Source: ZC4RG29 sp964521255 (GTDB lineage Bacteria > Bacteroidota > Bacteroidia > Cytophagales > Cyclobacteriaceae). Taken from it: a stretch of 8,607 nt of DNA. Of the stretch, positions 1-7,106 are shown piece after piece; the stretch's first letter is position 1, and the number at the start of each line of letters is the position of its first letter. A program made the position numbers and the translations under genes. A model generated the notes under the pieces. It worked only from the letters and a program-made list of their open reading frames with translations, was not told where the DNA came from and made no database searches. Location: NCBI GenBank assembly GCA_964521255.1, contig CAZFRM010000052.1:1-8607 (forward strand). Direction: 5' to 3'.

Positions 1-7
1 ATAAAGC

Positions 8-41
8 GGTATCTTTCGAATACCTTCGCCCATGCTGGGCG
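8..41. repeat. Two small hairpins at the left edge
   Basis: Two short inverted repeats lie side by side: GGTAT/ATACC (8-12 and 20-24, 7-base loop) and the perfect CGCCCA/TGGGCG (27-32 and 36-41, loop TGC). The second is followed by GCACACAAAAGC, which resembles the AACAAAATGCC that follows the MutS-like gene at 1898-1908. This suggests that 27-50 is the tail of a preceding cassette or gene lying outside the window. A transcription terminator is possible, but there is no T tract on the plus strand. Confidence 0.5.
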
Positions 42-50
42 CACACAAAA

Positions 51-168
51 GCTATGTGCAATGGCGGGGTTTAGTATAAATTTGTAGTTTTAGTTTATTA
101 ACAACGTTCGGTCACGGTGGACAAATTTTCTTTCAAAGACCCGCCACTGCACATAGCCAAACGTTGGC
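51..168 (+). repeat. Element 1: long imperfect palindrome, attC-like
   Basis: The outer arms are GCTATGTGCAATGGCGGG (51-68) and CCCGCCACTGCACATAGC (140-157), which are complementary at 17 of 18 positions. They enclose about 70 AT-rich bases containing AACAACGTTCGG (99-110) and GTCACGGTGGACA (111-123). The right arm runs into the small palindrome GCCAAACGTTGGC (156-168). GTCACGGTGGACA recurs in element 2 at 6966-6978, and TAGCCAAACGTTG (154-166) recurs at the exit of element 3 (7741-7753). These shared blocks make it one of a family. Size and folding resemble integron attC sites, but GTTGGCA does not match the GTTRRRY core. The folding is seen directly; the recombination-site role is inference. 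Confidence 0.7.
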
Positions 169-180
169 AGCAAGGCCATT
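163..180 (+). repeat. Left end of the MutS cassette (18-base inverted repeat)
   Basis: GTTGGCAGCAAGGCCATT is complementary at 16 of 18 positions to 1882-1899, which starts at the last base of the MutS-like stop codon. The first nine bases, GTTGGCAGC, pair perfectly. The two copies bracket exactly one gene and its leader, as the two ends of an integron cassette do when its attC site is rebuilt in the circular form. Confidence 0.75.
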
Positions 181-229
181 AGGACAACGGATGAATTAGC
201 CAATAAGAATCAAAAACGGACAGTCACAA

Positions 230-1882
230 ATGGAATATATTATTTTTGGGTCAATAATAATTATTTTGATTTTTCTAGTTATTCAATACTTAAACAAAGG
301 GAAGTCCACAGATGAAATTGAAAAAATTCGCATGGATTGGGGTAATCCTAAATCAAAAGACCAATTTAATTTCGTCAAGATAAGCAGATATGCAGACGTG
401 GTAAAGGAAAAATTTCACCGCCTGACAGATCAAACAATTGAAGATATAGATCTCAACAAACTCTTTACATTCATTGACAGAACTACCAGTAAAGTGGGAC
501 AACAATTTTTGTATAAGAAGATAATAGAACCGTCTAACGAAAAGGCAAATGGGGCTGAAAAACTCATTAAACTATTCCATGATGATAAAAGTTTACGTGA
601 GGATGTTCAATTAAAGCTTCTTAAGCTAAGCGATGATGACGCTTATCACATTTCGGCACTATTCCGAAATACATTCATAGAAAGACCTAAATGGCTTAAT
701 TTTCTTACCCTTGATCTAATGATAATAGGTGGATTAATTAGTCTATCCTTTAAATACCCTATCCTGTTAATTTTTCTACTCGTCCCTTTCATATTAAACA
801 TGTTAATACACCTGTGGAATAAGAACAATACTTTTCATTTTACGTGGTCTATCCCTCAGCTGAATTTGTTAGTCAATGTTTCAGAGCAACTGTTGGAAAA
901 AGGCGGATTACTTTACGATAAGTCAGTTAAGGAGAGTGTTGCAAACATGAAATCTTTTCAACGATATGCGAGATTCATTCGATTTAATGAAGGTGGGATT
1001 CAAGCTGAAATAGGTCAATATGTGTTTGATATGATAAAAGCATTTTTTCTGATTGAGGTATTTTTGCTTTTTAAAGTAATTCGCGAATTGAAAAACAAGC
1101 AATCATCTATCAAGATTATGTTTGACTATGTTGGGAATATTGATGCATCCATTTCAATTGCATCCCTTAGAGCAGGAAAATTAAAGACATGTAAACCCAA
1201 CTTTTCCCCTTCTATGAAGCAGTTAGTTGCTAAAGATATTTATCACCCACTAATAAAGAATTGTGTTAAAAATAGTTTAACAATTGACGGAAAAAGCATT
1301 TTAATTACCGGTTCGAATATGTCCGGCAAGTCGACTTTTCTAAGAACCCTAATGGTCAATTCGATATTAGCTCAAACAATTTATACGTGTTTCGCAGATG
1401 AGTATATTTCACCCATTTTAAAACAGTTTTCATCCATACGGATAGACGACAATCTATTCGAAGGAAAAAGCTATTATTTCGAAGAGGTAAACGTCATGGC
1501 TTCGTTGATCGCAGAAGTTGAACAATCTCACCAAAATTTATTTGTACTAGACGAAGTTTTTAAAGGTACTAACACTGTGGAAAGGATTGCAGCGGCAAAA
1601 GCAATACTGTCCTATTTAAATCGTAATGACAATATTGTAATTGTATCAACCCACGACATCGAGTTAGCCGAAATGCTTGACAATGAATATGACCTGTACC
1701 ATTTTACAGAAACAATCGAAAGTGATGAACTTCATTTTGATCATAAAATTAAATCAGGACAACTACGCACAAGAAATGCAATTAGATTATTGGAATTAGC
1801 AAATTATCCTAAGGATATCACAAGTGAGGCTCGGCAAATAAGTACGACATTGAGGACAGCCAGGATAGTGGGTGAGGCATAA
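230..1882 (+). CDS. Membrane-anchored MutS-family ATPase
   Basis: This 550-residue protein carries the MutS ATPase domain (domain V) in its C-terminal half. The Walker A loop is GSNMSGKST (361-369, Lys367). An ABC-signature-like stretch, GKSYYFEEV, lies at about 412-420. Walker B is LFVLDE (437-442, Asp441/Glu442), and the H-loop is STHD (473-476). Residues 60-330 resemble the helical lever/clamp region of MutS proteins. The N-terminal mismatch-reading domain of MutS1 and a C-terminal Smr nuclease domain are both absent, so classical mismatch repair is unlikely. Hydrophobic segments at about 3-20, 160-195 (probably two crossings) and perhaps 266-283 predict membrane attachment. No Shine-Dalgarno is visible before ATG 230. 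It is the only gene between two complementary 18-base ends and follows element 1, so it looks like a mobile cassette. Its role is unknown; membrane-linked DNA processing or defence is a guess. MutS-family membership is firm. Confidence 0.9.
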   Translation: MEYIIFGSIIIILIFLVIQYLNKGKSTDEIEKIRMDWGNPKSKDQFNFVKISRYADVVKEKFHRLTDQTIEDIDLNKLFTFIDRTTSKVGQQFLYKKIIEPSNEKANGAEKLIKLFHDDKSLREDVQLKLLKLSDDDAYHISALFRNTFIERPKWLNFLTLDLMIIGGLISLSFKYPILLIFLLVPFILNMLIHLWNKNNTFHFTWSIPQLNLLVNVSEQLLEKGGLLYDKSVKESVANMKSFQRYARFIRFNEGGIQAEIGQYVFDMIKAFFLIEVFLLFKVIRELKNKQSSIKIMFDYVGNIDASISIASLRAGKLKTCKPNFSPSMKQLVAKDIYHPLIKNCVKNSLTIDGKSILITGSNMSGKSTFLRTLMVNSILAQTIYTCFADEYISPILKQFSSIRIDDNLFEGKSYYFEEVNVMASLIAEVEQSHQNLFVLDEVFKGTNTVERIAAAKAILSYLNRNDNIVIVSTHDIELAEMLDNEYDLYHFTETIESDELHFDHKIKSGQLRTRNAIRLLELANYPKDITSEARQISTTLRTARIVGEA

Positions 1883-1908
1883 ATGGCCCAGCTGCCAACA
1901 AAATGCCT
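1882..1908 (+). repeat. Right end of the MutS cassette and start of a lost element
   Basis: AATGGCCCAGCTGCCAAC (1882-1899) is the partner of 163-180. It is followed by AAAATGCC, so the stretch from 1898 reads AACAAAATGCC. This resembles ACACAAAAGC just before the left arm of element 1 (43-52). Element 1 then continues into a 100-base palindrome, but here the resemblance stops near 1908 and the next gene starts at 1931. The palindrome therefore appears to have been lost at this junction. Confidence 0.6.
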
Positions 1909-1930
1909 TTAATAAAACTTTATCATATCA

Positions 1931-2821
1931 ATGGGAGTTTGGGGACCAGGAATTAAACAGAACGACTTATTCGGTGACATCTACAACACATTCAGAGCTT
2001 TGTATTATGACGGACTTGAGCCCAATCAAATTCGAGAAGCCTTAGAACGAGACAACGAAGTTGACGAGGACGAGTATGCTGACTTTTGGACAGCTATAGC
2101 ATATTCGCAATGGGTGACAAAAGGACTTGAAAAATATGTTCTTGAAAAAATTGAAGATATAAAAGAGACAGAACGAGGACTGCAACTTTGGAAAGAAGCT
2201 GGGGATAAGGAATTCAAAAGGAGAAAAAAGATTATTGAGGAATTTTACTTAGAAATTCAAACTGAGAAACCAGCTCCAATTAAACGATTAAAAATTAAAT
2301 CGTACCCTCCAATATTTGAGAAAGGGGAATGCTTGACATTTAAACTTGACGACAACTATTATGGCGCAGCCGTGGTTATTGAAAAAATTGACTTTCACCC
2401 ATTGAGTCTCTCTAAATTGGGGTCTAACAGAATAGCCCTGACAAAGTATAAAGCGACAGAAAGACCCGACATAGATGACATAATTGAATCGGAAATACTT
2501 TATACGACTTTCAGAAATTGGAACGAGGCATTTAACGTAAATAGTTTTGACGCCAAGGATTTAGGCAAAGATTTAAAACAAATTGAGAAAGTTGGACAGA
2601 TAAGTATTTCGGACAAGGTTGTAGAATTTATTAATCGACCGGGTCGGTGTTTTAACTTTGACCATTGGAAAGATGTAAGGCAGACTATTAATAGCCAGCT
2701 AATGTTTGAAGTTGAAAACAAACTTCCGGACTATAAGAAGTTACGAGTAAAGGACATTACCGACAATGTGGACAATTGGAAATACATGTTGGACGAGAGA
2801 TATAAATACATTCTCCCATAA
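1931..2821 (+). CDS. DUF4259-like hypothetical protein
   Basis: This is a 296-residue soluble protein with no signal peptide or membrane segment. It opens MGVWGPGIKQND, the MG-W-G-G---ND start typical of DUF4259-type proteins. Residues 40-100 (FWTAIAYSQW, then a charged helical stretch ending near KRRKKIIEEF) fit the helical part of relatives. Residues 105-190 (YPPIFEKGECLTFKLDDNYY and onward) look like a small beta domain reminiscent of Imm26-type immunity proteins, but that link is tentative. No catalytic motif is visible. The ATG lies 48 bases after the MutS-like stop on the same strand, with no obvious promoter or Shine-Dalgarno between them, so co-transcription is possible. The stop codon lies about 14 bases from the apparent 3' end of a minus-strand group II intron remnant. 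Function is unknown; immunity or defence association is only a guess from domain style. Confidence 0.75.
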   Translation: MGVWGPGIKQNDLFGDIYNTFRALYYDGLEPNQIREALERDNEVDEDEYADFWTAIAYSQWVTKGLEKYVLEKIEDIKETERGLQLWKEAGDKEFKRRKKIIEEFYLEIQTEKPAPIKRLKIKSYPPIFEKGECLTFKLDDNYYGAAVVIEKIDFHPLSLSKLGSNRIALTKYKATERPDIDDIIESEILYTTFRNWNEAFNVNSFDAKDLGKDLKQIEKVGQISISDKVVEFINRPGRCFNFDHWKDVRQTINSQLMFEVENKLPDYKKLRVKDITDNVDNWKYMLDERYKYILP

Positions 2822-2834
2822 GACACGAGCCACA

Positions 2835-3010
2835 ATCGAGTAGACGGCCTCGCTACTACTCGCAGCGAGATGCGCCTCTCACACCACTGTACGTACGTAC
2901 CTCGCGTACAGCGGTTCATTAAGTTGAGGAGCTACTTTTTCGTACCAAGTGAGCATTGATTCATAGCCTTTCCTGGCTAATGACAGCTTTGTATTTCTTA
3001 CTTTCTTCTA
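2835..3010 (-). mobile_element. Group II intron 3' remnant (domain V/VI-like)
   Basis: Read on the minus strand, 2915-2883 forms a 33-base hairpin with 9-base arms ACCGCTGTA and TACAGTGGT, which pair fully with one G-U. Size and shape match group II intron domain V, with CGC where the catalytic AGC/CGC triad belongs. GTGTGAGAGG follows, then a second hairpin (arms AGCGAG 2864-2869 and CTCGCT 2849-2854), and then CTACTCGAT (2843-2835), which resembles a domain VI end. Just upstream, about 3010-2881 encodes a short open stretch without a start (RKGYESMLTWYEKVAPQLNE) that may be the last residues of the intron reverse transcriptase; this is unproven. The rest of the intron is missing, so it cannot move by itself. 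The hairpins are seen; the intron identity comes from recalled family patterns. Confidence 0.5.
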
Positions 3011-3403
3011 TTTACTATATTTTTTGCTCTCGCGTTTTTTGACTCGTCAACAAATCAATACGAAAATTGGATTGGTCTTTTGATATCCTCGTTAATGGTT
3101 CTTTATTGGATTTTGCGTTGGCAAATTCCTGATCTCATTTCGCAAGATATTTACAACGTAGTATTTCATATTGGCTTTGTAATGATTTTAATTCTCCCGC
3201 TCTCAATTCTACTCATTAAGAAAAATCACTTTTTAACAATATTTATTTTATACGTGATATTGATAGACTTCTATTTCATTTCATTTGATAAGGAGTTTAA
3301 GTACCTCGTTGATGTAGGAGTGAATGGATGCATTGGTTATGATGAGGCAACGGAATATCCCGTGGTAAGTGATCCGGGTATTTGCAAGAGAAGATTTATT
3401 TAA
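2980..3403 (+). pseudogene. Small membrane protein, 5' end frameshifted or truncated
   Basis: The reading frame ending at TAA 3403 is open back to 2984. It encodes a hydrophobic protein with about four membrane segments, ending in a short soluble tail (GVNGCIGYDEATEYPVV and onward). No ATG lies near its true 5' end: the first are TTG 3080 and ATG 3095, which would cut away an upstream hydrophobic segment. ATG 2980 begins a different frame (MTALYFLLSS) that stops at 3042, right after a run of six T (3035-3040). With five T the two frames would join into one protein of about 140 residues. The gene may therefore carry a homopolymer frameshift, or it may have been cut by the neighbouring intron remnant. 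I recognise no family. If intact, the start would be TTG 3080 or ATG 3095 (107 or 102 residues). Confidence 0.55.
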
Positions 3404-3435
3404 GCCACCCAGGCAATCCGGAAGATAGACCAAAA

Positions 3436-3462
3436 AAAAGCAACCCTTTTGGAGTTGCTTTT
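3436..3462. terminator. Bidirectional intrinsic terminator
   Basis: AAAAGCAAC (3436-3444) and GTTGCTTTT (3454-3462) form a perfect 9-base stem that can extend by CC/GG around a TTTT loop. On the minus strand the stem runs into eight T, a strong terminator for the Tricorn-like gene ending at 3484. On the plus strand it ends in four T and can stop transcripts from the membrane-protein gene ending at 3403. The two genes converge on it. Confidence 0.9.
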
Positions 3463-3483
3463 CATATCCATCTAAATCAAACT

Positions 3484-6400
3484 TTAATTTTTCTTCACCT
3501 TCACCGGGTAAGCAGGGCGCCTGGGTTCTGCCGGTGGATTTTTCTTTAACTCTTCCAGGGCAATGTCAATGGCCTTTTGCAATTGTGGATCATTTCCTTT
3601 AATCACTTCGCCGGGCAGTTGCTCTACTTCCACATCGGGCGGCACGCCTACATTCTCAACAATAAATCCATCTTGTGTCCAGATGGCTACGTTGGGAGCC
3701 GTAACTGAGGCGCCATCAATAAATTCGGGGAAACCCAAAACGCCCACTAGTCCGCCCCACGTGCGCTTGCCTACCAGTGTTCCTACTTTAAACTTGTGGA
3801 ACATCCACGGCAGCATGTCGCCACCGGAACCGGCTGTTTCATCAATCAACATCACCTTCGGTCCCTGTATGGAAGCATTCGGTGTTTTAAAATCTTTTCC
3901 ATAGCGGGTATGCCAATGGGCATGATAGGGTTGCTGTAACAGATCAATGTAGTAATTGGCAATTTGTCCGCCACCGTTGAAGCGCTCGTCAATGATGATG
4001 GCTTTTCGGTTTGCCTGCGGATAGAAGTATCGCTTAAAATATTCGTGACCCAGGTTGGCGGTGTTCGGCACGTACACGTAAGCAACCTGGCCGTTGGTGG
4101 CCGCAGTTACTTTCTTCAGGTTGCTTTCCACCCAATCGCGGTTACGCAGTGCCCCTTCGTTGCTAACCGGCACCACTTTCACGGTGCGCGAACCGGTCAT
4201 ATTAGGGTTGGGTCCAAGGGTGAGTTCAACAATTTTACCGGATGTGTTCTCGAAGAAACTATACAGGTTTTGTGATGCCGTAACTTCTTTTCCATTCACC
4301 GCTAAAATATAATCATCCACAGTGACATTAATGCCCGGCTCGGTTAAGGGTGATCGCATTTCCGGATTCCAGTTCAGTCCGCCATAAATCTTTTTTATCC
4401 GGTAGCGATTGTTGCTGATGGTGTAATCAGCGCCTAACAATCCGCCCGGCACTTGTTCGGGAGCACCTACCCTATCCCCTCCACCCTGCAGGCGATGATG
4501 GCCTACAACCAATTCGCTGCACATCCATTCAATCAGGGTATTCAGGTTGCCGCGGCAGGCCAGGTGTGGTAAGAATTGTGCGTACTTCTTTTTCATTGCG
4601 GGCCAATCAGCACCATGCATGCCCGGATCATAGAAGTAGTCGCGGTTCACGCGCCAGGCTTCATCAAAAGTTTGGGCCCATTCGGCTGGCGGATCAATTT
4701 TTACCTGGATGTCGCTGGTATTGATAATTCCTTTTCCGGCTTCCGGTTTTTCTCCGGTGTCCGTAATGCCAAAAGTGCCTCCGTTTTGATACAACATCTT
4801 TTTGTTATCTGCTGAAATCACATAATTATTCAGCTCCATCACTTCGGTATCCTTCCTTTTGGCGATATCATACTTATGAAGTTTGCCGGGGTTACTGGAG
4901 TTGTATTCATACGCCACGTAATAAAGTTCGCCTTCTTTGGCTACACTCAGTCTTCCATAGTTTCCGGGTCTCACCGGTAAGTCAATGATGCGCGTATGGA
5001 TTCCGTCCCAATCAACCTGCAGGGTTCTGGCGGGCTTAACAGGCTCTGGTTCTTTCTTGTCGGTTTTGGTTTTATCAGCGGGTGCTGCTTCCGGTTTTTC
5101 TGTTTTCACGGTTTCTTCATCACTCTCTTTTGCAAAGGGTGAGATAGTATTCTTTTGCAGCGTAACGAGGTAGATTCCACTGGTAGCGCGCATATCATTG
5201 TTGGATTGGTCGAACCAGTTTATCACAGGGCCGGCATCTGTAGAGGCGAAGAAGTAGAGATATTTTCCGCTTGGGTCAATCTTCGGTTCGCTTGCATCGC
5301 TTAAACCATCGGTAACGACAAATGATTTTGCCTGATCGATGGAGTACAGGTAAACACGTTTGAAATTTGTTTCCGTCACTTTATCATAAGCTATCCATTT
5401 CGAGTCGGCACTCCAGTTTCCAAATAATTCGCGGAATACTCCTGGAGTATACACTTCATCGGCATCTATCTTTTTAGATGCCCCTGAAGCAATGTCGAGC
5501 ACATAGATGCTACGGCTGTTGTCTACATAGGCAATCTTTTTACTATCGGGTGACCAATGCGGATAAGCATAGAAACCGGCACCGGTTAGCGTGATGGCTT
5601 TCACATCACCTTTACCTTCCTGTGACTTGATATGAAGTTCATATTCACCGGAAGCGTCTGAAAAGTAAGCGATGGATTTTCCATCAGGCGACCATGCCGG
5701 ATATTTTTCATGTGCATTGGTCGTGAGTGTAATGTTACGCGCATCGCCTTTTTCGGCAGGAGCGGTTACAATCTCACCACGGAAATCAAATACCACACGC
5801 ATGCCACTGGGTGAGATGCCGCCACTGCGGATATAATTTCCTCCCTTTACAAAACGTGGGCGTAGCTCCAGTAAATCGGCAGCAATACCAATGGTTAATT
5901 TCTTTGGCGTAGCAGCATTTACATCCAGCAGATGCAAATAGCCTGCCTGTTCAAGTACCAGTTTGTTTTTACTATAGCCGGCATTTACCACGGGAAAGTC
6001 GGTGAAGTTCGTTACCTGGGTTACGTTCTTGCTGGTTACATCATAGGCGAAGAGGTTAAACTCACCGCTGCGATCGCTGCGAAAGTAAATGGTGTTACCA
6101 ATCCACATCGGATCAGAGTCATTGCATCCTTCCTGGGGTTGTGGAATTTTTATCGCGCTTTTATCGTCTGCTGAAAAGATCCAGAGCGTTGAGATGGTGC
6201 CACCGCGATAATGTTTCCATTGTGCGTAGCGGGGTGCAATGGGTGAGTAAGCGATCTTTTTTCCATCGGGAGAAAAGACACCATTCCACGCATTGGGAAG
6301 TTCAACCTGCAAAGGGAAACCACCCTGGATCGAAACGGTGAATAACTGGTGATAGCGATTGGTGAATACCGTGCGCTGTGATGTAAATACAACTTGTTTT

Positions 6401-6756
6401 CCATCGGGTGTAAATCCTTGTACCAGATCGGCACCGGGATGCCAGGTCAGGCGGGTGGGCACACCACCCTCAACGGGAATAATAAACACATCGATATTTC
6501 CATCATACTGCGCGCTGAAGGCAATCAGTTTTCCATCGGGAGAAAAGGAGGGCATGGATTCTATGCCTTCATCCACGGTTAATCTTCTGGGATTGCTGCC
6601 ATCGATGTTGGCCACCCACAAATCCTCCGCATAAATAAATGCCACATGAGTATCGCTTACCGCGGGCTGACTCAACATGCGGGTATCTTTTATATCGATG
6701 CCAGATACGGACACGGAAAGGAGTAGCGATAAAAAAGTGCTGTAAAGTGTTTTCAT
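3484..6756 (-). CDS. Tricorn-like S41 family protease
   Basis: This 1090-residue protein matches the Tricorn layout and usual length. A signal peptide (MKTLYSTFLSLLLSVSVSG) predicts export, unlike the cytosolic archaeal enzyme. Residues 25-310 and 311-690 hold WD40/PD40-type repeats (SFSPDGKLIAF, GVFSPDGKKIAY, AWSPDGKSIAY, HWSPDSKKIAY), forming two beta-propellers that would gate peptide entry. A Glu/Lys/Pro-rich linker (about 541-576) interrupts the second. Residues 695-755 are the C1 part, 770-865 a PDZ domain, and 870-1050 the S41 catalytic core. Ser977 in AGSGGD is the predicted nucleophile, His753 in VVGHH the base, and Glu1034 in IVENVG the supporting acid. The position matching Tricorn Ser745 is Gly752. 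It likely trims peptides in the periplasm. The gene stands alone and is more GC-rich than its neighbours. Family assignment is firm; substrates are unknown. Confidence 0.96.
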   Translation of the reverse strand: MKTLYSTFLSLLLSVSVSGIDIKDTRMLSQPAVSDTHVAFIYAEDLWVANIDGSNPRRLTVDEGIESMPSFSPDGKLIAFSAQYDGNIDVFIIPVEGGVPTRLTWHPGADLVQGFTPDGKQVVFTSQRTVFTNRYHQLFTVSIQGGFPLQVELPNAWNGVFSPDGKKIAYSPIAPRYAQWKHYRGGTISTLWIFSADDKSAIKIPQPQEGCNDSDPMWIGNTIYFRSDRSGEFNLFAYDVTSKNVTQVTNFTDFPVVNAGYSKNKLVLEQAGYLHLLDVNAATPKKLTIGIAADLLELRPRFVKGGNYIRSGGISPSGMRVVFDFRGEIVTAPAEKGDARNITLTTNAHEKYPAWSPDGKSIAYFSDASGEYELHIKSQEGKGDVKAITLTGAGFYAYPHWSPDSKKIAYVDNSRSIYVLDIASGASKKIDADEVYTPGVFRELFGNWSADSKWIAYDKVTETNFKRVYLYSIDQAKSFVVTDGLSDASEPKIDPSGKYLYFFASTDAGPVINWFDQSNNDMRATSGIYLVTLQKNTISPFAKESDEETVKTEKPEAAPADKTKTDKKEPEPVKPARTLQVDWDGIHTRIIDLPVRPGNYGRLSVAKEGELYYVAYEYNSSNPGKLHKYDIAKRKDTEVMELNNYVISADNKKMLYQNGGTFGITDTGEKPEAGKGIINTSDIQVKIDPPAEWAQTFDEAWRVNRDYFYDPGMHGADWPAMKKKYAQFLPHLACRGNLNTLIEWMCSELVVGHHRLQGGGDRVGAPEQVPGGLLGADYTISNNRYRIKKIYGGLNWNPEMRSPLTEPGINVTVDDYILAVNGKEVTASQNLYSFFENTSGKIVELTLGPNPNMTGSRTVKVVPVSNEGALRNRDWVESNLKKVTAATNGQVAYVYVPNTANLGHEYFKRYFYPQANRKAIIIDERFNGGGQIANYYIDLLQQPYHAHWHTRYGKDFKTPNASIQGPKVMLIDETAGSGGDMLPWMFHKFKVGTLVGKRTWGGLVGVLGFPEFIDGASVTAPNVAIWTQDGFIVENVGVPPDVEVEQLPGEVIKGNDPQLQKAIDIALEELKKNPPAEPRRPAYPVKVKKN

Positions 6757-6774
6757 AAATATATTTTCATAAAT
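6750..6774 (-). repeat. 11-base direct repeat over the Tricorn start codon
   Basis: TTTTCATAAAT occurs at 6750-6760 and again at 6764-6774, 14 bases apart. On the coding strand each copy reads ATTTATGAAAA, so the start codon and its context are duplicated. The upstream ATG (6770-6768) is out of frame and stops after five codons. The downstream one (6756) opens the protease, because only it leads into the signal peptide. The leader further upstream (to about 6830) shows no convincing promoter match. Confidence 0.6.
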
Positions 6775-6904
6775 GTAATAGAGTTTTATGAGGTGAACAT
6801 ACGGGCAGCAGAATTAAAATCAAATGGGAAGAATATTTACTTTCAGTACTTCGCATGAAAGTATTTTTCCTCGCGCACGGCAACAGGGGCACACTACCTT
6901 AGCC

Positions 6905-7070
6905 ATGTATGTTCAACAGCCTGGTGTATTGGTAAGTAAAAGTTTTTATCTTCGTATCACCAACAGTCACGGTGGACAGTTAGTCTTAGTCGGGCCTGGC
7001 ATTTCGCTACGCTTCATTGCCAGGCCCTCCGAGCAGGCTGTTGCACATACATTGGGCCGTTGGTGGCAAG
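6905..7070 (+). repeat. Element 2: nested imperfect palindrome, attC-like
   Basis: The outer arms are ATGTATGTTCAACAGCCTG (6905-6923) and CAGGCTGTTGCACATACAT (7034-7052), complementary at 18 of 19 positions. Inside lie GTCACGGTGGACA (6966-6978, identical to element 1) and a perfect inner hairpin, GGGCCTGGC (6992-7000) with GCCAGGCCC (7019-7027) around an 18-base loop. The exit reads GGGCCGTTGGTGGCAAG (7054-7070), comparable to ACGTTGGCAGCAAG after element 1. The element fills most of the 350-base gap between the protease and the YcxB-like gene. An 88-codon open frame across it (6824-7090) is a by-product of the palindrome, not a gene. The recombination-site role is inference. Confidence 0.7.
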
Positions 7071-7106
7071 TAGTAAATTGTTTCGGATAGATTTCTATAA
7101 AATGCA

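Noticed and set aside
51..168. Classical integron attC site
   Set aside because: The exit GTTGGCA does not satisfy GTTRRRY and the left side lacks RYYYAAC, so it is called attC-like only.
163..1899. Insertion sequence or transposon with terminal inverted repeats
   Set aside because: The enclosed gene is a MutS ATPase, not a transposase, and no target-site duplication is visible outside the repeats.
2731..2919. 62-codon minus-strand frame containing TYVQWCERR
   Set aside because: It arises from translating the domain V-like hairpin and the reverse of the DUF4259-like gene; similar peptides appear as artefacts downstream of group II intron reverse transcriptases.
3563..3904. Plus-strand open frames opposite the protease gene (also 3964-4275, 4094-4312, 4576-4815, 5932-6174, 6359-6634)
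   Set aside because: They are antisense shadows of a long gene with clear domain motifs and biased codon use; none has a recognisable domain or start region.
6750..6774. CRISPR or longer tandem array
   Set aside because: Only two copies with a 3-base gap are present; no array of repeats and spacers exists anywhere in the window.
6824..7090. 88-codon plus-strand open frame between the protease and the YcxB-like gene
   Set aside because: It is read straight through the arms and inner hairpin of element 2, has no family-like sequence, and its codons follow the palindrome.
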